From Falciphora oryzae (taxonomy: Eukaryota; Ascomycota; Sordariomycetes; Magnaporthales; Magnaporthaceae), in assembly GCA_000733355.1 (NCBI GenBank), contig JNVV01000056.1:151460-215459 (forward strand): a stretch of DNA of 64,000 nt. The letters run 5' to 3'. The notes beneath the pieces were generated by a model that was not told the DNA's origin, searched no databases, and saw only the letters and a list, made by a program, of their open reading frames with translations. The number at the start of each line of letters is the position of its first letter. Position 1 is the first letter of the stretch. A program made the position numbers and the translations under genes. This document shows, in pieces, positions 38,607 to 50,076 of the stretch.

Positions 38607-38939
38607 CCGACCCTAGGGCTGATCTATCTGCTTCGAAATGGTGTTGGCCCCGAGAAACAAGCAGCTCTTCGCGAATTGGTAGCCAAACTCCGCGGTCTAG
38701 CCCCTGATGAAGGACATGTCGCTGGGGGCCAATCACACCACATTGCCGCCTGCTGCTGCTAGTTTGGCCTGCACGCCTGCTAGCACGCCCCCACCCACCC
38801 GCATGCATTGCTCACGGACGTCTTCAGTCACCAGCAAGGCGGACCCCCAAAAAGCAAGCAAGGGATGGAGAGTGTGGGATGGGTGAAGTGGTGTTGGTGG
38901 TGTGGTGACGGATGCCTGAAAGAAGTGTTTCCGCCGCCA

Positions 38940-38940
<1 letters not shown>

Positions 38941-38976
<36 letters not shown>
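38941..38976. repeat. Poly(A) run of 36
   Basis: The longest mononucleotide run in the window, 36 A on the plus strand. It is not preceded by a recognisable retrotransposed gene or target duplication, so it does not look like the tail of a recent LINE or processed copy. Confidence 0.95.
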
Positions 38977-38979
<3 letters not shown>

Positions 38980-39652
38980 ATTGGCACATTGGCTATCTCC
39001 CCCTCGCATGGGCAGGTCACACCAGATCCAAGCCGCCGATTCAAAGAGGAGGGCGCGGGACGCAAAGGGATTGGACGGATCCGAGCAAACACGGAGATGC
39101 AAGCCAGGGCAAGCCCAAACAAGACAACACTAGCGGCTGTGGCGTCCGAACGCAGGTTCGGCTGTGCGGGTACCTTGCTATTTTCCTCGCTCCTATTTGT
39201 TCTGCCACGTCATGCCCACAGAACGCCACCTTGCCGTCTGGCGCGTCGTGATAGCCCGGACGCGCTTTGTTGCTGTAGCGTAGGTCCTGCCACCACCCAT
39301 CAAATGCGCAATCCCTTGCGGCTGCGGTCGATTTGCGCTGTTAGAAAGAAAAGAAAAAAGAAAGACCGAGCTTCCCCTCCCGAAAAAAAAAAAAAAAAAA
39401 AAAGACCGAGGGGGCCGTCTGTTCTGTCCCATCAATCAGGAATGAGGAAGCGAGGAGAGATCGCTGTCTTTGGCCCCGTCTTCAAATCTCTTGGGTGCTC
39501 ACAGGCTGTGATCGTCGCCTTTGCACAGGCGCAGACTAGGATTCAAGGACTTAATTATGAAATAACAGATAGGGCGAAGCGCCCGTAATTGTCGACTTGT
39601 GCAAGGCCCAATATGGTGAGAAACTCCGATGTCTTGTCCGTGTTCCTCATTT

Positions 39653-39654
<2 letters not shown>

Positions 39655-39686
<32 letters not shown>
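39655..39686. repeat. Poly(T) run of 32
   Basis: Thirty-two T on the plus strand, about 1.1 kb downstream of the mch1 stop codon. It lies within the dense series of A/T runs at 37.8-39.9 kb. Confidence 0.95.
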
Positions 39687-40750
39687 CTTATTCTCCTGGT
39701 GCTTGGCACTAATATCGGTCCAGGTCCTCTATATCGGTGTCTTGGCGCAACCCTCCCACCTCCTTTGTCACAGCGCATCATTTCACTTTGGGCGTGCAGC
39801 CATCTTCGAGTGGGGAACCTTGCGGAGGTGAGCATTTTGAAACATTGTACTAGGTTGAGGAGAGCTCAGACACCGAAAAAAAAAAAAGGATGCCCGCCCA
39901 CGCTCTTTTTTGCCTGGCCACGTGGGGATTCGTTTCATCGACGCAGCGGCAAACACAATCGTCCGATCAGAGCCAAAAGCTTGCCCCGGCTGCTCGCTCC
40001 CCTTTTGCCGTTCTCGGAGGCAGCTTGTTTCCAAAGAAGGGAGCTACTGTGTATATGTGGCAAAGCGGGATGTTAGCATTGCAACGGATGTCTCCCACTC
40101 TCGACTCGGGCTCCGACCTCGTTGGAGGGAAAAGCAAATACCGAAATGCGATAACATGCGAGTAAAATGCACCAACGCGTGTATCCTGAACCCGCATAGG
40201 CGGTTCCCGGGTTCTTTCTCCCGCTCGAACAATGTGATGAGTTTTCTCAGACCTGCATATCGAGTAAGCAAGCAGTGGCTTGTTCTTGCATTCTGAGACA
40301 AAGGCGGATATCGCCACAGCCGGTCTAAATATGGACTATATGCAAGGGGGTTGGTATCTCTCTATTCAAAGTTGCAATTATCGCCCCCTTATCCCTACAG
40401 CTCGTGAAAAAAAAGGGCTTCCGGAAATCGGCTGCGTCCGATCTTTAGCCAGTTCCAATTTGGTGGTGTCCCCATGAGAGAAAGGCACGAAAAAGAAGGT
40501 CTAACCAAGCCCGAACTCCGGAGCTATGCCAATCGGATAAAAAAGAAACGAGAGACCGATCATTCCAGGTAAAAAAGAAACGAAATGACAACGGTGGGTA
40601 GGATGGGGTGGCGTTGTTAGCCCTTCAGCCCCGGCCGTTGCATCCAGGGAGCTGCCGCGCGAGGCAAACACATGGCCACACGGCCACCTTGTCACTGTCA
40701 TTTCCTCTCCAGCACCCAAGACGGCGGCCAACAGCGTGGGGGTGGGCACT

Positions 40751-42585
40751 TCAATCGCGCCCGCGCCCGCCTCCCCCCCGCGACGCCTCCCGGACCCTCA
40801 GCGCCTTCTGGTGGCGGATGACGGCGAGCGAGACCAGCAGGCCGAGCCCGCACGCGGCCAGGGTGACGTAGTAGGCGGACCGGTAGCACTCGAGCCCGTC
40901 CGGGCACGACCTCTCGCCGTTGGGGCCGACGACGCTGTGGGCGTCGAAGGCGGTGCCGTAGAAGAGGTTGAAGACGTAGCCCGACGCGACGGGCGAGAGG
41001 GTCAGGAAGCCCCAGTTCTGCGACAGGCCGTGGATGCCAAACGACTCGGCCACGATGGAGGGGAAGACGCCGAAGAGGAAGCCGTAGCCGAGCCCCGAGA
41101 GGCCCGACACCAGGCCCAGGAGGTTCGGGTTCGTGATGGTGATGGCGCTCACCTGCGCGCCGCAGAAGATGAGCGACGCCAGCGCCAGACACCACACGCG
41201 GCTGGCGTGGAGGGACTTGACGAGGAAGTCGGAGCCGACGCCTGAAGATTGGGGTAGTCTGTGTGAGTTCCGAGATTGTAACATCGAGTGTTGAGCAATG
41301 ACGTGGGCACTCACCACTCAACAGCCTCCCAGAGAAGCTGCCAACCGACAGGATAGACACGTGCATCTGCTGGTGGTTGATGAGGAACTCTTCCGTCACA
41401 TTCTTGTCGTAGTACTTCCATAGCGCATTCACGTTGTGCCCGATGTTGCTTTAGACAGGGGCTGTCAGCTGTGTTGTCCTCGATCCCTCAAAGCTTCAGA
41501 ACGACTTACTTGATCGTCATGAGTCCGATGCCGGCCAGGAGCGCCATAATGGAGAAGAACTGCCAAAACTCGACGTTGGTGAGAAGGTTCCAGCCGCGTA
41601 TATCTATGCGGTGAGAGCGATCCATATCGACGCTGCTCTGAACCAGAACCTCGCCGGGCAGCGACGACGGCGTGCTGGACATCAGGGACGACGTCTCGTC
41701 CGCATCCTCCCCGGGCCGAGCCGCGGCGGCCTCGACGTCGGCGTCTTGACGGTTGGCCCCGGCAGCGGCAGTACGGATGTCTCGGTGCTCCAGGTCACTA
41801 TCATCATCATCGTCGTCGTCGTCATCGCTGCTCTGCGGGGCGGCCTTGGCGGTGGCGGCGGCCACGTCGGACGAGGTCTGGCGCAGCTGCTGGGATTCGG
41901 TCAGGCCGTCGTTGCCGCCGCCCGGGAGGCTCTGATAGGAGATCTGGGAGCTGCGGCGGCGGTGGTGGCCATGGCCGTGGCCATGGTCGTGGGGCCACAC
42001 GCGCAGAAAGAAGAAGCCGACGAAGCACAGGCAGAAGGTGCCGACGGTCAGGGTGGCCAGGAAGGCGCCCGTGTTTCCCGGGAAGACCAGCTCGCCAAAG
42101 ACGGAGAAGGAGAAGGCGCTCAGGCCGAAGGCGGCGAGCGGGAAGGCGGTGGCGGTGCCGCGGTGGTGGGGCCAGTTGAGGGCCGAGGTCTTGACCGAGG
42201 CGGCGAAGGCCATGCAGCCGCCGAAGCCGGTGAGATACGAGAACAGGCACAGCAGCGCGACGGGCCCCTCGCCGCGGTCGTAAGCCAGCTTCTGCGGCAG
42301 GTAGCCCAGGCCGAGCAGGAAAGCGCCGAGCATAACGGCGGGGCGCGGGCCCGTGTGCATGCGGTCGATGACCATGCCGATGGGCACGCCCATGGTGTAC
42401 ATGCCCAGGTTGCCGGCGACGCCTATCAGGTTGCTCTGCGTCGTCGACAGGCGCAGCTTGTCGGCGAACTGGGGCGCCCAGGCCGAGTAGACATAGTTGG
42501 TGCCGCAGGCGAGCGATATCGCCGTCGCTGCGACGCTGGACACGATGCGAGCCCTGTGGAGGTCTCGCTCCGGCAGAGGGGCCAT
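40751..42585 (-). CDS. mch1: MFS transporter, Mch1/nodulin-like monocarboxylate family
   Basis: Predicted vacuolar or plasma-membrane transporter of the Mch1 group, whose substrate is unproven in fungi. ATG at 42585. Exons: 42585-41510, 41448-41315, 41241-40751; predicted 566 residues with about 12 hydrophobic helices. The first half carries the nodulin-like signature: ISLACGTNYVYSAWAPQFAD, then NLIGVAGNLGMYTMGVPIGM. Between the two helix bundles lies a long hydrophilic loop with HDHGHGHGHHRRR (about residues 195-210) and a run of nine Asp near residue 255. The second half has GLMTINNIGHNVNALWKYYD and SVGSFSGRLLSGVGSDFLVK across introns 1 and 2, another family pattern. The C-terminal tail is Gly/Arg-rich. 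It is divergent from tms1, with 1.16 kb between the start codons. Confidence 0.9.
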
Positions 42586-43744
42586 GGTAGAGAGAGGTAG
42601 AGGACGGCGCCTCTGGATCAAGCTGTTGTGGCTTCCTTTGAGTCTCGCGTCAGTCAAGTCATGACGGTTGCGGTGATGGATGATGGGATTCCTTGCGCCG
42701 AGCCAGGAGTTCGAAGGCCGCTATCGGGATGGCTGGAATTGGGGTGCTGAGCTCGACTCGGGCCGCGGGGAAGCGCGCGCTGCAGGTGGCTCTGTGGAGG
42801 CCCCTGATTGCAGGGGGCGCAGAAGTAGGTGGATCTGAGATCTCAGCTGACACACACGGTGTGCTCGCTTTCCAGGACTGGCGTTGTCTTGCTGTCAGTC
42901 GCCGCGTATTCTCGTTTCCATTACAAACGGTATCCCGATTCCTTCTGTTCGATGAGATTGGAATCTAGGGTTTGCTGGAGCGGCTACGGTTGAGGAGAGA
43001 AACCTACGAGATGATGGGCCTCATCAGAATTACACGGCATCTCAATGCCATCAGGCGCAATGTCTCAACACAGACCGCACACTGTACCACGCGGCATCAT
43101 CATGCATTTAGCTCTCACCTTGCCCATGCAGGACCCGTGCTCAACACCACCCCCAAACCCCAAACCCAACTGGGCATGAATGGTTGAATGCTTATCTCGA
43201 CCGGAGCTCCCTGTTGGCCGGACAGGCGACCGGAGCTTGTTGGTTGGCTGCTGCCTCGACCGCTGAGCAGCTGATATGGAGGTGGACGAAGCCGACTAGC
43301 GAGGCCAGACCGACGCCTTGTCGGCCACTCGTAGCTTGCAATCTACACAGCGTGTACGTCCGAAATACACAAAACAGTCGCCAAAAGCATCCATGTTGCA
43401 AGGGGGAAGGAAATAGCACATTGGAGAAGCCAAAATTGTAACTCGGGTAGCTGGGACAGGTTGTGATACACGTGATATCCACACGTGATGCTACAGAGGC
43501 GGAGCTGTTGGGCGACGTAATCGGGCGCCACCAGGCCCACCAATTGCCGACGATCAAGTTGAGGCGTCCATGGTCGTGTTGTCGTTGTCCCGCTTGACTC
43601 GATCCGCGGCTGTTTTGCATCCATCTCGACATCCAACACCCACCCACCAAGCGCAAGCCGTCGCTGCGCACCCCTTCGATTACCACACACGACCGCCAAA
43701 CCTCGAGGCTCTCTGGCAGGCCTTGCCGCCCTCTGTCCTCCACG
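42586..43744. other. Shared upstream region of mch1 and tms1
   Basis: There are 1.16 kb between divergent start codons, so it must hold both promoters. No open frame of note, repeat or RNA gene was recognised. Confidence 0.65.
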
Positions 43745-45269
43745 ATGGGCGCGCTTCTTTCTTTGCCGCTGATGGCGGTCCCAAGCGTCGGCACGGTAGG
43801 CCGCCCTCTCCCTAGCCAGGACAAACAGCTTGCGTTCGAGGACTAACATAGACGCGCCATACCAGCTGCTGTCCTTTGGGGCCACCTGCTGCGGTGCCGC
43901 CACATGCTCCATGGTCTGCTCGGCTTGCGGAAAGTGCGGCAACAGCGTCGCGACCCGAATCGGATACGCCCTCATCCTCCTCGTCAACTCGATACTGGCC
44001 TGGATCATGGAAACGTCGTGGGCCATCGACAAGCTCCAACACCTCATGCTCGACTATGTTAAGATTAACTGCCCCACGGGCCAGTGTTACGGCTGGCTCG
44101 CCGTCCATCGCATCAGCTTCGCACTCGGTCTCTTCCACCTCGTCTTTGCAGGCCTCCTGTTTGGCGTCACGTCGTCCAAGCAGCCGCGCGCCGCCATCCA
44201 GAACGGCTACTGGGGCCCCAAGGTCATCGCCTGGCTGGCTCTGATCGTCCTGTCCTTCCTGATCCCCGATACCTTCTTCGTCTTCTGGGGCAAATACATC
44301 TCGCTGGTGTTTGCCATGATGTTCCTCATCCTGGGCCTCATCCTCCTCGTCGATCTGGCCCACAGCTGGGCCGAGTACTGCCTCGAGCAGATCAACGAGA
44401 CCGAGTCCAACGCCTGGCGCACCATCCTCGTCGGTTCAACCCTCGGCATGTATCTGGCATCCCTGGCCATGACCATTATCCAGTACATCTTCTTTGCGCG
44501 CTCAGGTTGCTCGTCGAACCAGGCCGTCATTACCATCAACCTGCTCCTGTTCTTGATCGTGTCCTTCATCTCGGTCCACCCCGCCGTGCAGGAGACCAAC
44601 CCCAAGGCCGGACTTGCCCAGGCCGCAATGGTGGCCGTCTACTGCACCTATCTCACCATGTCGGCCGTCTCGATGAAGCCCGACGACACGGACGACAAGC
44701 ACTGCAACCCGCTTATCCTTGCTCAGGGCACGCGCACCACCTCGGTTGTCATCGGCGCCATCGTCACCATGCTGACGGTTGCGTGGACGACGACGCGGGC
44801 GGCAACGCAGACGCTCGGCCTCGGAAACTCGCGCGGCGGTGCCATCAGGCTGCCCGATGACGACGAGCACGGACTCGTGACGACGCAGCCGGGAAGGCGG
44901 GAGATGCGGGCCGAGGCGCTGCGGCGGGCCGTCGAGGAGGGCAGCCTCCCCGCGGATGCCCTGCTGTCGGATGACGAGGACGATGACAGCACAGGAGGCG
45001 GCGGTCGCAGTCACGACGACGAGCGCTCCTCGACGCAGTACAGCTACACCATGTTCCACATCATCTTCTTCCTGGCGACCGCCTGGGTAGCCACTCTGCT
45101 CACCATGAACTACGAGGACTCGACCAAGGGCAAGGACGGCGACTTCGCCGCCGTCGGGCGCACCATCTGGGCCTCGTGGGTCAAGATTGCCAGCTCGTGG
45201 GTGTGCTACGCGCTCTACGTCTGGACCCTTATCGCTCCTGTCTTGATGCCCGACCGCTTCGACTCGTAA
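43745..45269 (+). CDS. tms1: SERINC/TMS1-family membrane protein
   Basis: Multi-spanning membrane protein of the serine-incorporator family, found in the endomembrane system; biochemical function in fungi is not settled. ATG at 43745. Exons: 43745-43795 and 43866-45269, joined as MGALLSLPLMAVPSVGT then LLSFGATCCGAATCSMVCSA; predicted 484 residues. The first exon encodes only 17 residues; without it the gene would wrongly start at an internal Met. Family features are the Cys-rich N-terminal block, about 10-11 hydrophobic helices, HRISFALGLFHL, ISVHPAVQETNPKAGLAQA and a C-terminal helix pair ending APVLMPDRFDS. A hydrophilic loop after about residue 340 is acidic and Ser-rich (SDDEDDDSTGGG). 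The intron (43796-43865) has a GACTAAC branch site. Confidence 0.95.
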
Positions 45270-47087
45270 CGAAGGGGCGCCCAAGTGTCATCGGCCTCTG
45301 ACTCCTGTCTCTTTTACCTACTGTATACAAGCTAGCATCGCCCATCTTTTATCTCCCGCTCTATCGTATCGTACTATCCACCATTTTAAATCCCGACAAA
45401 GAAGAACTGTACATGGACGTTGGTGGGCCATGTGTTGTCCGTTGTGTGTCAAGTGGAGGGACGGAGGTATACCTTTTTGGAGTTTTGGGTGGTCTTGTTT
45501 GCCATTTCTAGCATAGTCTTCTCGTTTATCCTCTCCTTTGTCCTACATAGCGGCGTTGCTCGTCTTATATCAAGCTACTTCTTAGTCAGGTCACGCCCTG
45601 CTGTGCCCAGACACCCCGTCTAAAGTTTATCTCTTGCCGAGTCCTACGAGGGGGCGCACGAGCTTCCGCTAGCAGTTGCTCCTTGCCTTTTTCCCCTATC
45701 GCGGCGTTCCCCGACGAGACAGTCATGACGGTACATGCATCTATGTTGCGCATGGCTTCTTTGTTGCCCCACAGGCTGTAGTGGCTGTCATACGCCAGCG
45801 ATGTTGGTGTGGTGTACATACGCCCCAGGAACAAATTCCAAGTAGTACAGACAACGCGGTGGCGTCCAGGGGCGCCCGCCCTTTTTAGTCACCTGCGTTT
45901 TGCACGTTGGGCATGAAGCTCTATCCGGCCTGTTTTTTTTTTTTTTTTCCTCGTCGATATCTTTCGCGCGCAACGGGGACTAAACCTCTGGGCGGCAAGC
46001 CCGGCAGGCAAACGGGAAAGCAAAAAGGGGAATGCCGAGGGGGTACACGGCATATCCGCCGGGCCTATCGAGACGCGAAGGGGGGGGGGAACGCGAGGCT
46101 TTGGGTGGTTTCCGAGGCAGAAGCCAAACCGAGTCACTGCTGCCCTTCGAGTACCATACCTGCAGCCAAGGTATTTTGGCGACGTTACATGCGACCAGAG
46201 CGACGGGACCTCGAGAGGCGGAGAGGAGGTAGGGGGCGGGCGGCGACCCCATGGACAAAGGCGTGTGTGGTGGACGCGTGTCACAGCCGTACACACCACG
46301 TGCTGTGCATGCGGATATGCAGGCGTGGATTTTTGATCGGACGCCCCCTTGTCTCCTCGTCCCTACTGTGGAGGGAAGTGGCCCAGTGCGCTTGGAATAC
46401 GATCCATGTACGGGGCGAGGGCAATGTCAATTCCCGTGGGGCCTCGAAAAAATAAGTCTGGAGGAGAGATGGAGCAGAAACGTACGCCCTCTTCCCACGC
46501 CCGCCCCCGTCTCCCCCAAGTTTGCTCTCGCTTAACGATCCCAATCAGACCACTATCACCTTCACCGGCATATGCGGTCAACCTTCACGGCCCCGAGAGC
46601 GAGCGGGTCGAGGATGATCTAGCTCCGAGGAGGAAAGCATCTCGGCTGTACGACAAGATGGTGATAAAGGAGGGTCCGGGTGAAGGAGAGGGATGTAAAG
46701 GAGACCGAGGATCAGATATCGCAAAGACGTCTACCTTTCCAACCACACCTCACCGGTCTATCGCGCCTTCAAAGCCACCAGCCGAAGCAAATATGGCACT
46801 GTCCAAGACCCCCAAGGTGGAATCGGTGAGCTGCTCGGTGTCGACAGCGCCTGCGCCGAGAAATATGGCCGGCCTCTCAAATTCATTGGCCTCCATAGGG
46901 CTACTCGGAGACTACTGCCTTGTCGGGGGGAGACATCTACAGAGCCTTCCGAAAATTTGCTCAATACTGAGTTTAAGCTTATGTCTTCGGCTCTGATTCT
47001 CTATCCCAAGTCTCCTACACGTGCCTAGAGGCATGACCATTCTAGTGATCCCATCCAGCTGCGAATGTAAAGAGATTATGCTTCTTT

Positions 47088-47126
47088 TTGTCGTACGCCT
47101 TTGTCGTACGCCTTTGTCGTACACCC
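47088..47126. repeat. Three-copy 13-base tandem repeat
   Basis: The unit TTGTCGTACGCCT occurs at 47088-47100 and 47101-47113, with a diverged third copy at 47114-47126. Each unit has the palindrome-like core CGTACG or CGTACA. It might be a slippage product or clustered binding sites; no known fungal factor is assigned. Confidence 0.85.
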
Positions 47127-49893
47127 TTCCCAGTGGTGAAAGGAAGGGAATAGCATCGGATGTGGGGATGGAAGAGAAGGGGAGCGGAAGCGGATACGGG
47201 AGGGAAGGGGGAGCGATCCTCCCCTTCGCGGAAGAGGGCGGGGGACCCGTCGGCCTCTCCAGGTCCCGGCGCGGGCTAGGCTTATTTCTCTTTCTTCCCA
47301 GTCCACGAGGCCCTCTGACGCGGCTACCCGCAGCTCGACGGCGTGAAAGAAGTAGGTGAGATAAGGCGTGTCAATTCTTTCTGTCTTCCCCTGGGTATCA
47401 ATGAGTCGTGAGTTTAAAGAGCATGCAGTGCTGGCGGTATTGGCGTAACTGACCTGATGGACATGGAGTCCAATATCTGCCTCGTGCCACACTGAACGGC
47501 TGGTGTTACTGTTTCACGGTCTTTCACTACGGCGGTCATGCATGGATTCGGATGGCCATAGACCCCAATGATACGCGCTGTGTTTTCACCGGTATTATGA
47601 AAGTCTCTCTTCCTGCTTTCTACTTTTGCTCCTTTCTTCCCCGAGACTCCTCTTTTAGGGACACACAGAGCTGCAACGAGCCGTCGTCAAACGTACCAGC
47701 GTTTCACGGCCGTTTGCTTTTCCCCATACCTCGATATTTCGGGCTGTAGGAGCGGCTACCCGCAGGTTCTGGGCCACCGCGTCTTACCCCCTCCCCCTCG
47801 TTGCCGCCGAGGGCCACATCTCTTTGTTTTCAGTCAATGCTGGCTTCCCGGACCAGCCATGCGTCATCACGACATTGGCAGCTTTCCCTCGGGCGGGCGC
47901 AGCACACCGCGAGGGCATCCCCGCCCATCCCCCGGCTAGTGAGACAGAAAGGGACTGGGGCAAATAGCAGCAAGCAAAAATAGAGCGGAAAGGGCGGAAA
48001 CGACGAAAATACTTGGCAGGCTTGGAAGACAAGACTTGCGAAAAGAGAAGCTGATGTGATTATTAATGATATTGGATAAAAGAGTGTGTTACTTTGTTTT
48101 GCTGCCATGTGGGCACCCGATCTCCAGTGTCACGTCCCCCGAAAGATCCGGCAGGGGGACAAAAAAAAGTAGGTATACAGCTAGCCGAGTCCACGCTATA
48201 GAAGCCGCTGGAATTTACATGCCTACACCTTGCACACGCACATACACACGCCAGACTAGCATCGAACATGCCGTGTATGGTTTCCTGGACCTCTGTTTCG
48301 GTGCTTTGGGTATCGACGAGAGGTGCCTCGGGTGTCAGCTAGAACCCCGCCATCCCCCGAGGCTGTATGGCGCAAGAGGGGTCTTGCGCGCTGTCGGATG
48401 AGGCCGCGGCCAAGGATGCTGGCGGGGGCTTGCGAGGGGAGTATATCCTGATCACGGAGAGATAGGGGGCGGCTGAGCTTCGCTGTATGGGCTGTCCCTA
48501 GGTTTTGTGTCAGCAGACGAAGCTCAGGAGCAGAAACGAGTGATGTAATGACGAATGTCTGCTTTCTAGGGACAAACAGCCCTGGCTCCAAGATCAGACC
48601 AATTTCCCTTGCGGAGCTAGTATTGGATTCATATGACGTGAAAGGATAGAATAAGAGATAATAACTGGCCGAAGGCGGGGGGCGTCGTTTATCCTGAGGA
48701 TAGAAGCAGGAAGTTAGGGTATGTGGGGGAATGATCTCCAGGCTAGGCCGGTCAAGGGACACCAGCTTGACGCAGCATCGTGAGACTGATTAGATCTGGC
48801 CGCTCTGCCACGCTCACCGGCTTGCTCTTATCGACTGCACATCTCCGTCTGAGCAAAACGACGGCAGGCAAATCCTCTCGTCCCGGCAGGCAGAGGGGAG
48901 AAAAAAAAGGCATGTAGATATTTCCGCGCACCGAGAGCTCTGAGATGCTTCTGTTTTATTTTCATGTCTATCTCGGGTTCCTTTCCCCTTTTCGACAGAG
49001 CAGGACCGGAGAGAAGGGGAAGAGGGTGTAGTGTGCTGGGAGAAAAAAGAAAAAAAAAAAGAAAATCAGGGGTACTTTCCCCTCCATGGCAGGGCACGAA
49101 GGATTGGAGTATGCATGTCATTATCTCCGAATCAGGGCTGTCCCCCGGGCCGGCCGGGACCAGCTACCTCTCTCTACCTATCTGCCCCTTCCTACCCTAC
49201 CCTCCAAGTCCACTCACGGGCATAGACGTGCTGCGTGCTCAGCTGACCTGCCCAGAGGGTCGCACCGAACAGCTATATCTCTTTCACCGCATGTACAATG
49301 TTCCCGCCAAACAAACATCCTCCTCTCTTCCCTCCTTCTATCTTGGCCTCTTGACCGGCGGCCAGACACAGCGCTTCGTTTGGGTACCGGTGTGCTGGGA
49401 AACCCCTAGTATCATACATGCCTCTGAGGCTTTGCCCACCCTTATTCTCCTTTCTTCCCTGATCCCTGACAAAGAGTCGGTCGGGACAACCTGCAGACCT
49501 AGGTCTAGGGTCCCATCCAGCTCGCCCATCGAATCCCACACATACACAGGCAAAGCAATGGCCCTCCGACGTGCTGACGCCGCCGCCGCCGCCGTCTTCT
49601 CTTTTTTCGGGTCACAGTTCACACCGGTCCTACCCTCCCATCCAGTCGTGGCCCATTGCGAGCCCATGCTGTGCTTCCTGGGCTGGCATGGTTATGTGGC
49701 GGCCGTCGATCGCCCCATGATGGAGGAGGCAGGAGCGAGGGGCAGCAAGAGTGTGCCGTCGGAACCGGTTGCTTCCGTTTGTCCCTGGTCGGGCTCTTGG
49801 GAAGCTGTTTGGTACTTTTGGCCAGTGTCGAGGGGTATGGCGAGATACCTCCCTACTCTGTGGCAGTCTTGATATACATGGTGGTGATGGGGG

Positions 49894-49901
49894 TATAAAA
49901 A
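49894..49901 (+). promoter_or_regulatory. TATA box of the small gene at 50077
   Basis: TATAAAAA flanked by G-rich sequence, followed by a pyrimidine-rich initiator-like stretch (about 49908-49932), 176 bases before the ATG. It is the clearest TATA element I noticed in front of a gene here and suggests an inducible or strongly expressed gene. Confidence 0.65.
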
Positions 49902-50076
49902 GGGGGCTGTCTGCTCTCTTGCATCTCTGGCTCTTGTGAGGGTGATGTTGTAAATATCCTCCTCCTCACTACCTCCCTATCAGAAATAAACAAGAAGCAG
50001 CCACCAGAAGCCAGCCAGGCTGATACTATCCAACAACGAGGAACGTATCACAAGCTTCCACCACCCACCACCCATC

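Larger units (their letters stand above)
34524..40750. other. Very long gene-free region upstream of gna-3
   Basis: There are 6.2 kb between gna-3 and the 3' end of mch1, the longest gap in the window. No protein gene is supported: frames of up to 250 codons are Arg/Gly/Ser-rich and overlap frames on the other strand. Mononucleotide runs are frequent: A20 at 35547-35566, T26 at 37861-37886, G15 at 38592-38606, A36 at 38941-38976, A21 at 39383-39403, T32 at 39655-39686 and A12 at 39876-39887. Pyrimidine-rich stretches near 36170-36240 and 36890-36980 resemble fungal core promoters or leaders, so a noncoding transcript or long gna-3 leader is possible. Confidence 0.55.
45270..50076. other. Long gene-free region between tms1 and the small TATA gene
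   Basis: There are 4.8 kb. The first few hundred bases are the tms1 3' UTR and the last 180 the leader and TATA region of the downstream gene. T16 lies at 45933-45948, G10 at 46080-46089 and a 13-base triple repeat at 47088-47126. An open frame of 302 codons at 48964-49872 is discussed under rejected items. No other candidate gene was seen. Confidence 0.55.

Noticed and set aside
38941..38976. A36 as the tail of a retroposed element
   Set aside because: No upstream sequence resembling a reverse transcriptase, tRNA-derived SINE or processed gene, and no flanking target duplication, was seen.
41611..42600. Long plus-strand frame of 329 codons
   Set aside because: It is the antisense shadow of mch1 exon 1, with Gly/Ala/Arg/Val-rich composition typical of GC-rich opposite strands. 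Similar shadows over mcd4, gph1, avl9 and bst1 were also dropped.
48964..49872. Open frame of 302 codons on the plus strand
   Set aside because: It ends 22 bases before the TATA box of the next gene, has low-complexity segments and no recognisable domain, and overlaps other frames. A strand-specific transcript or protein match would be needed to accept it.
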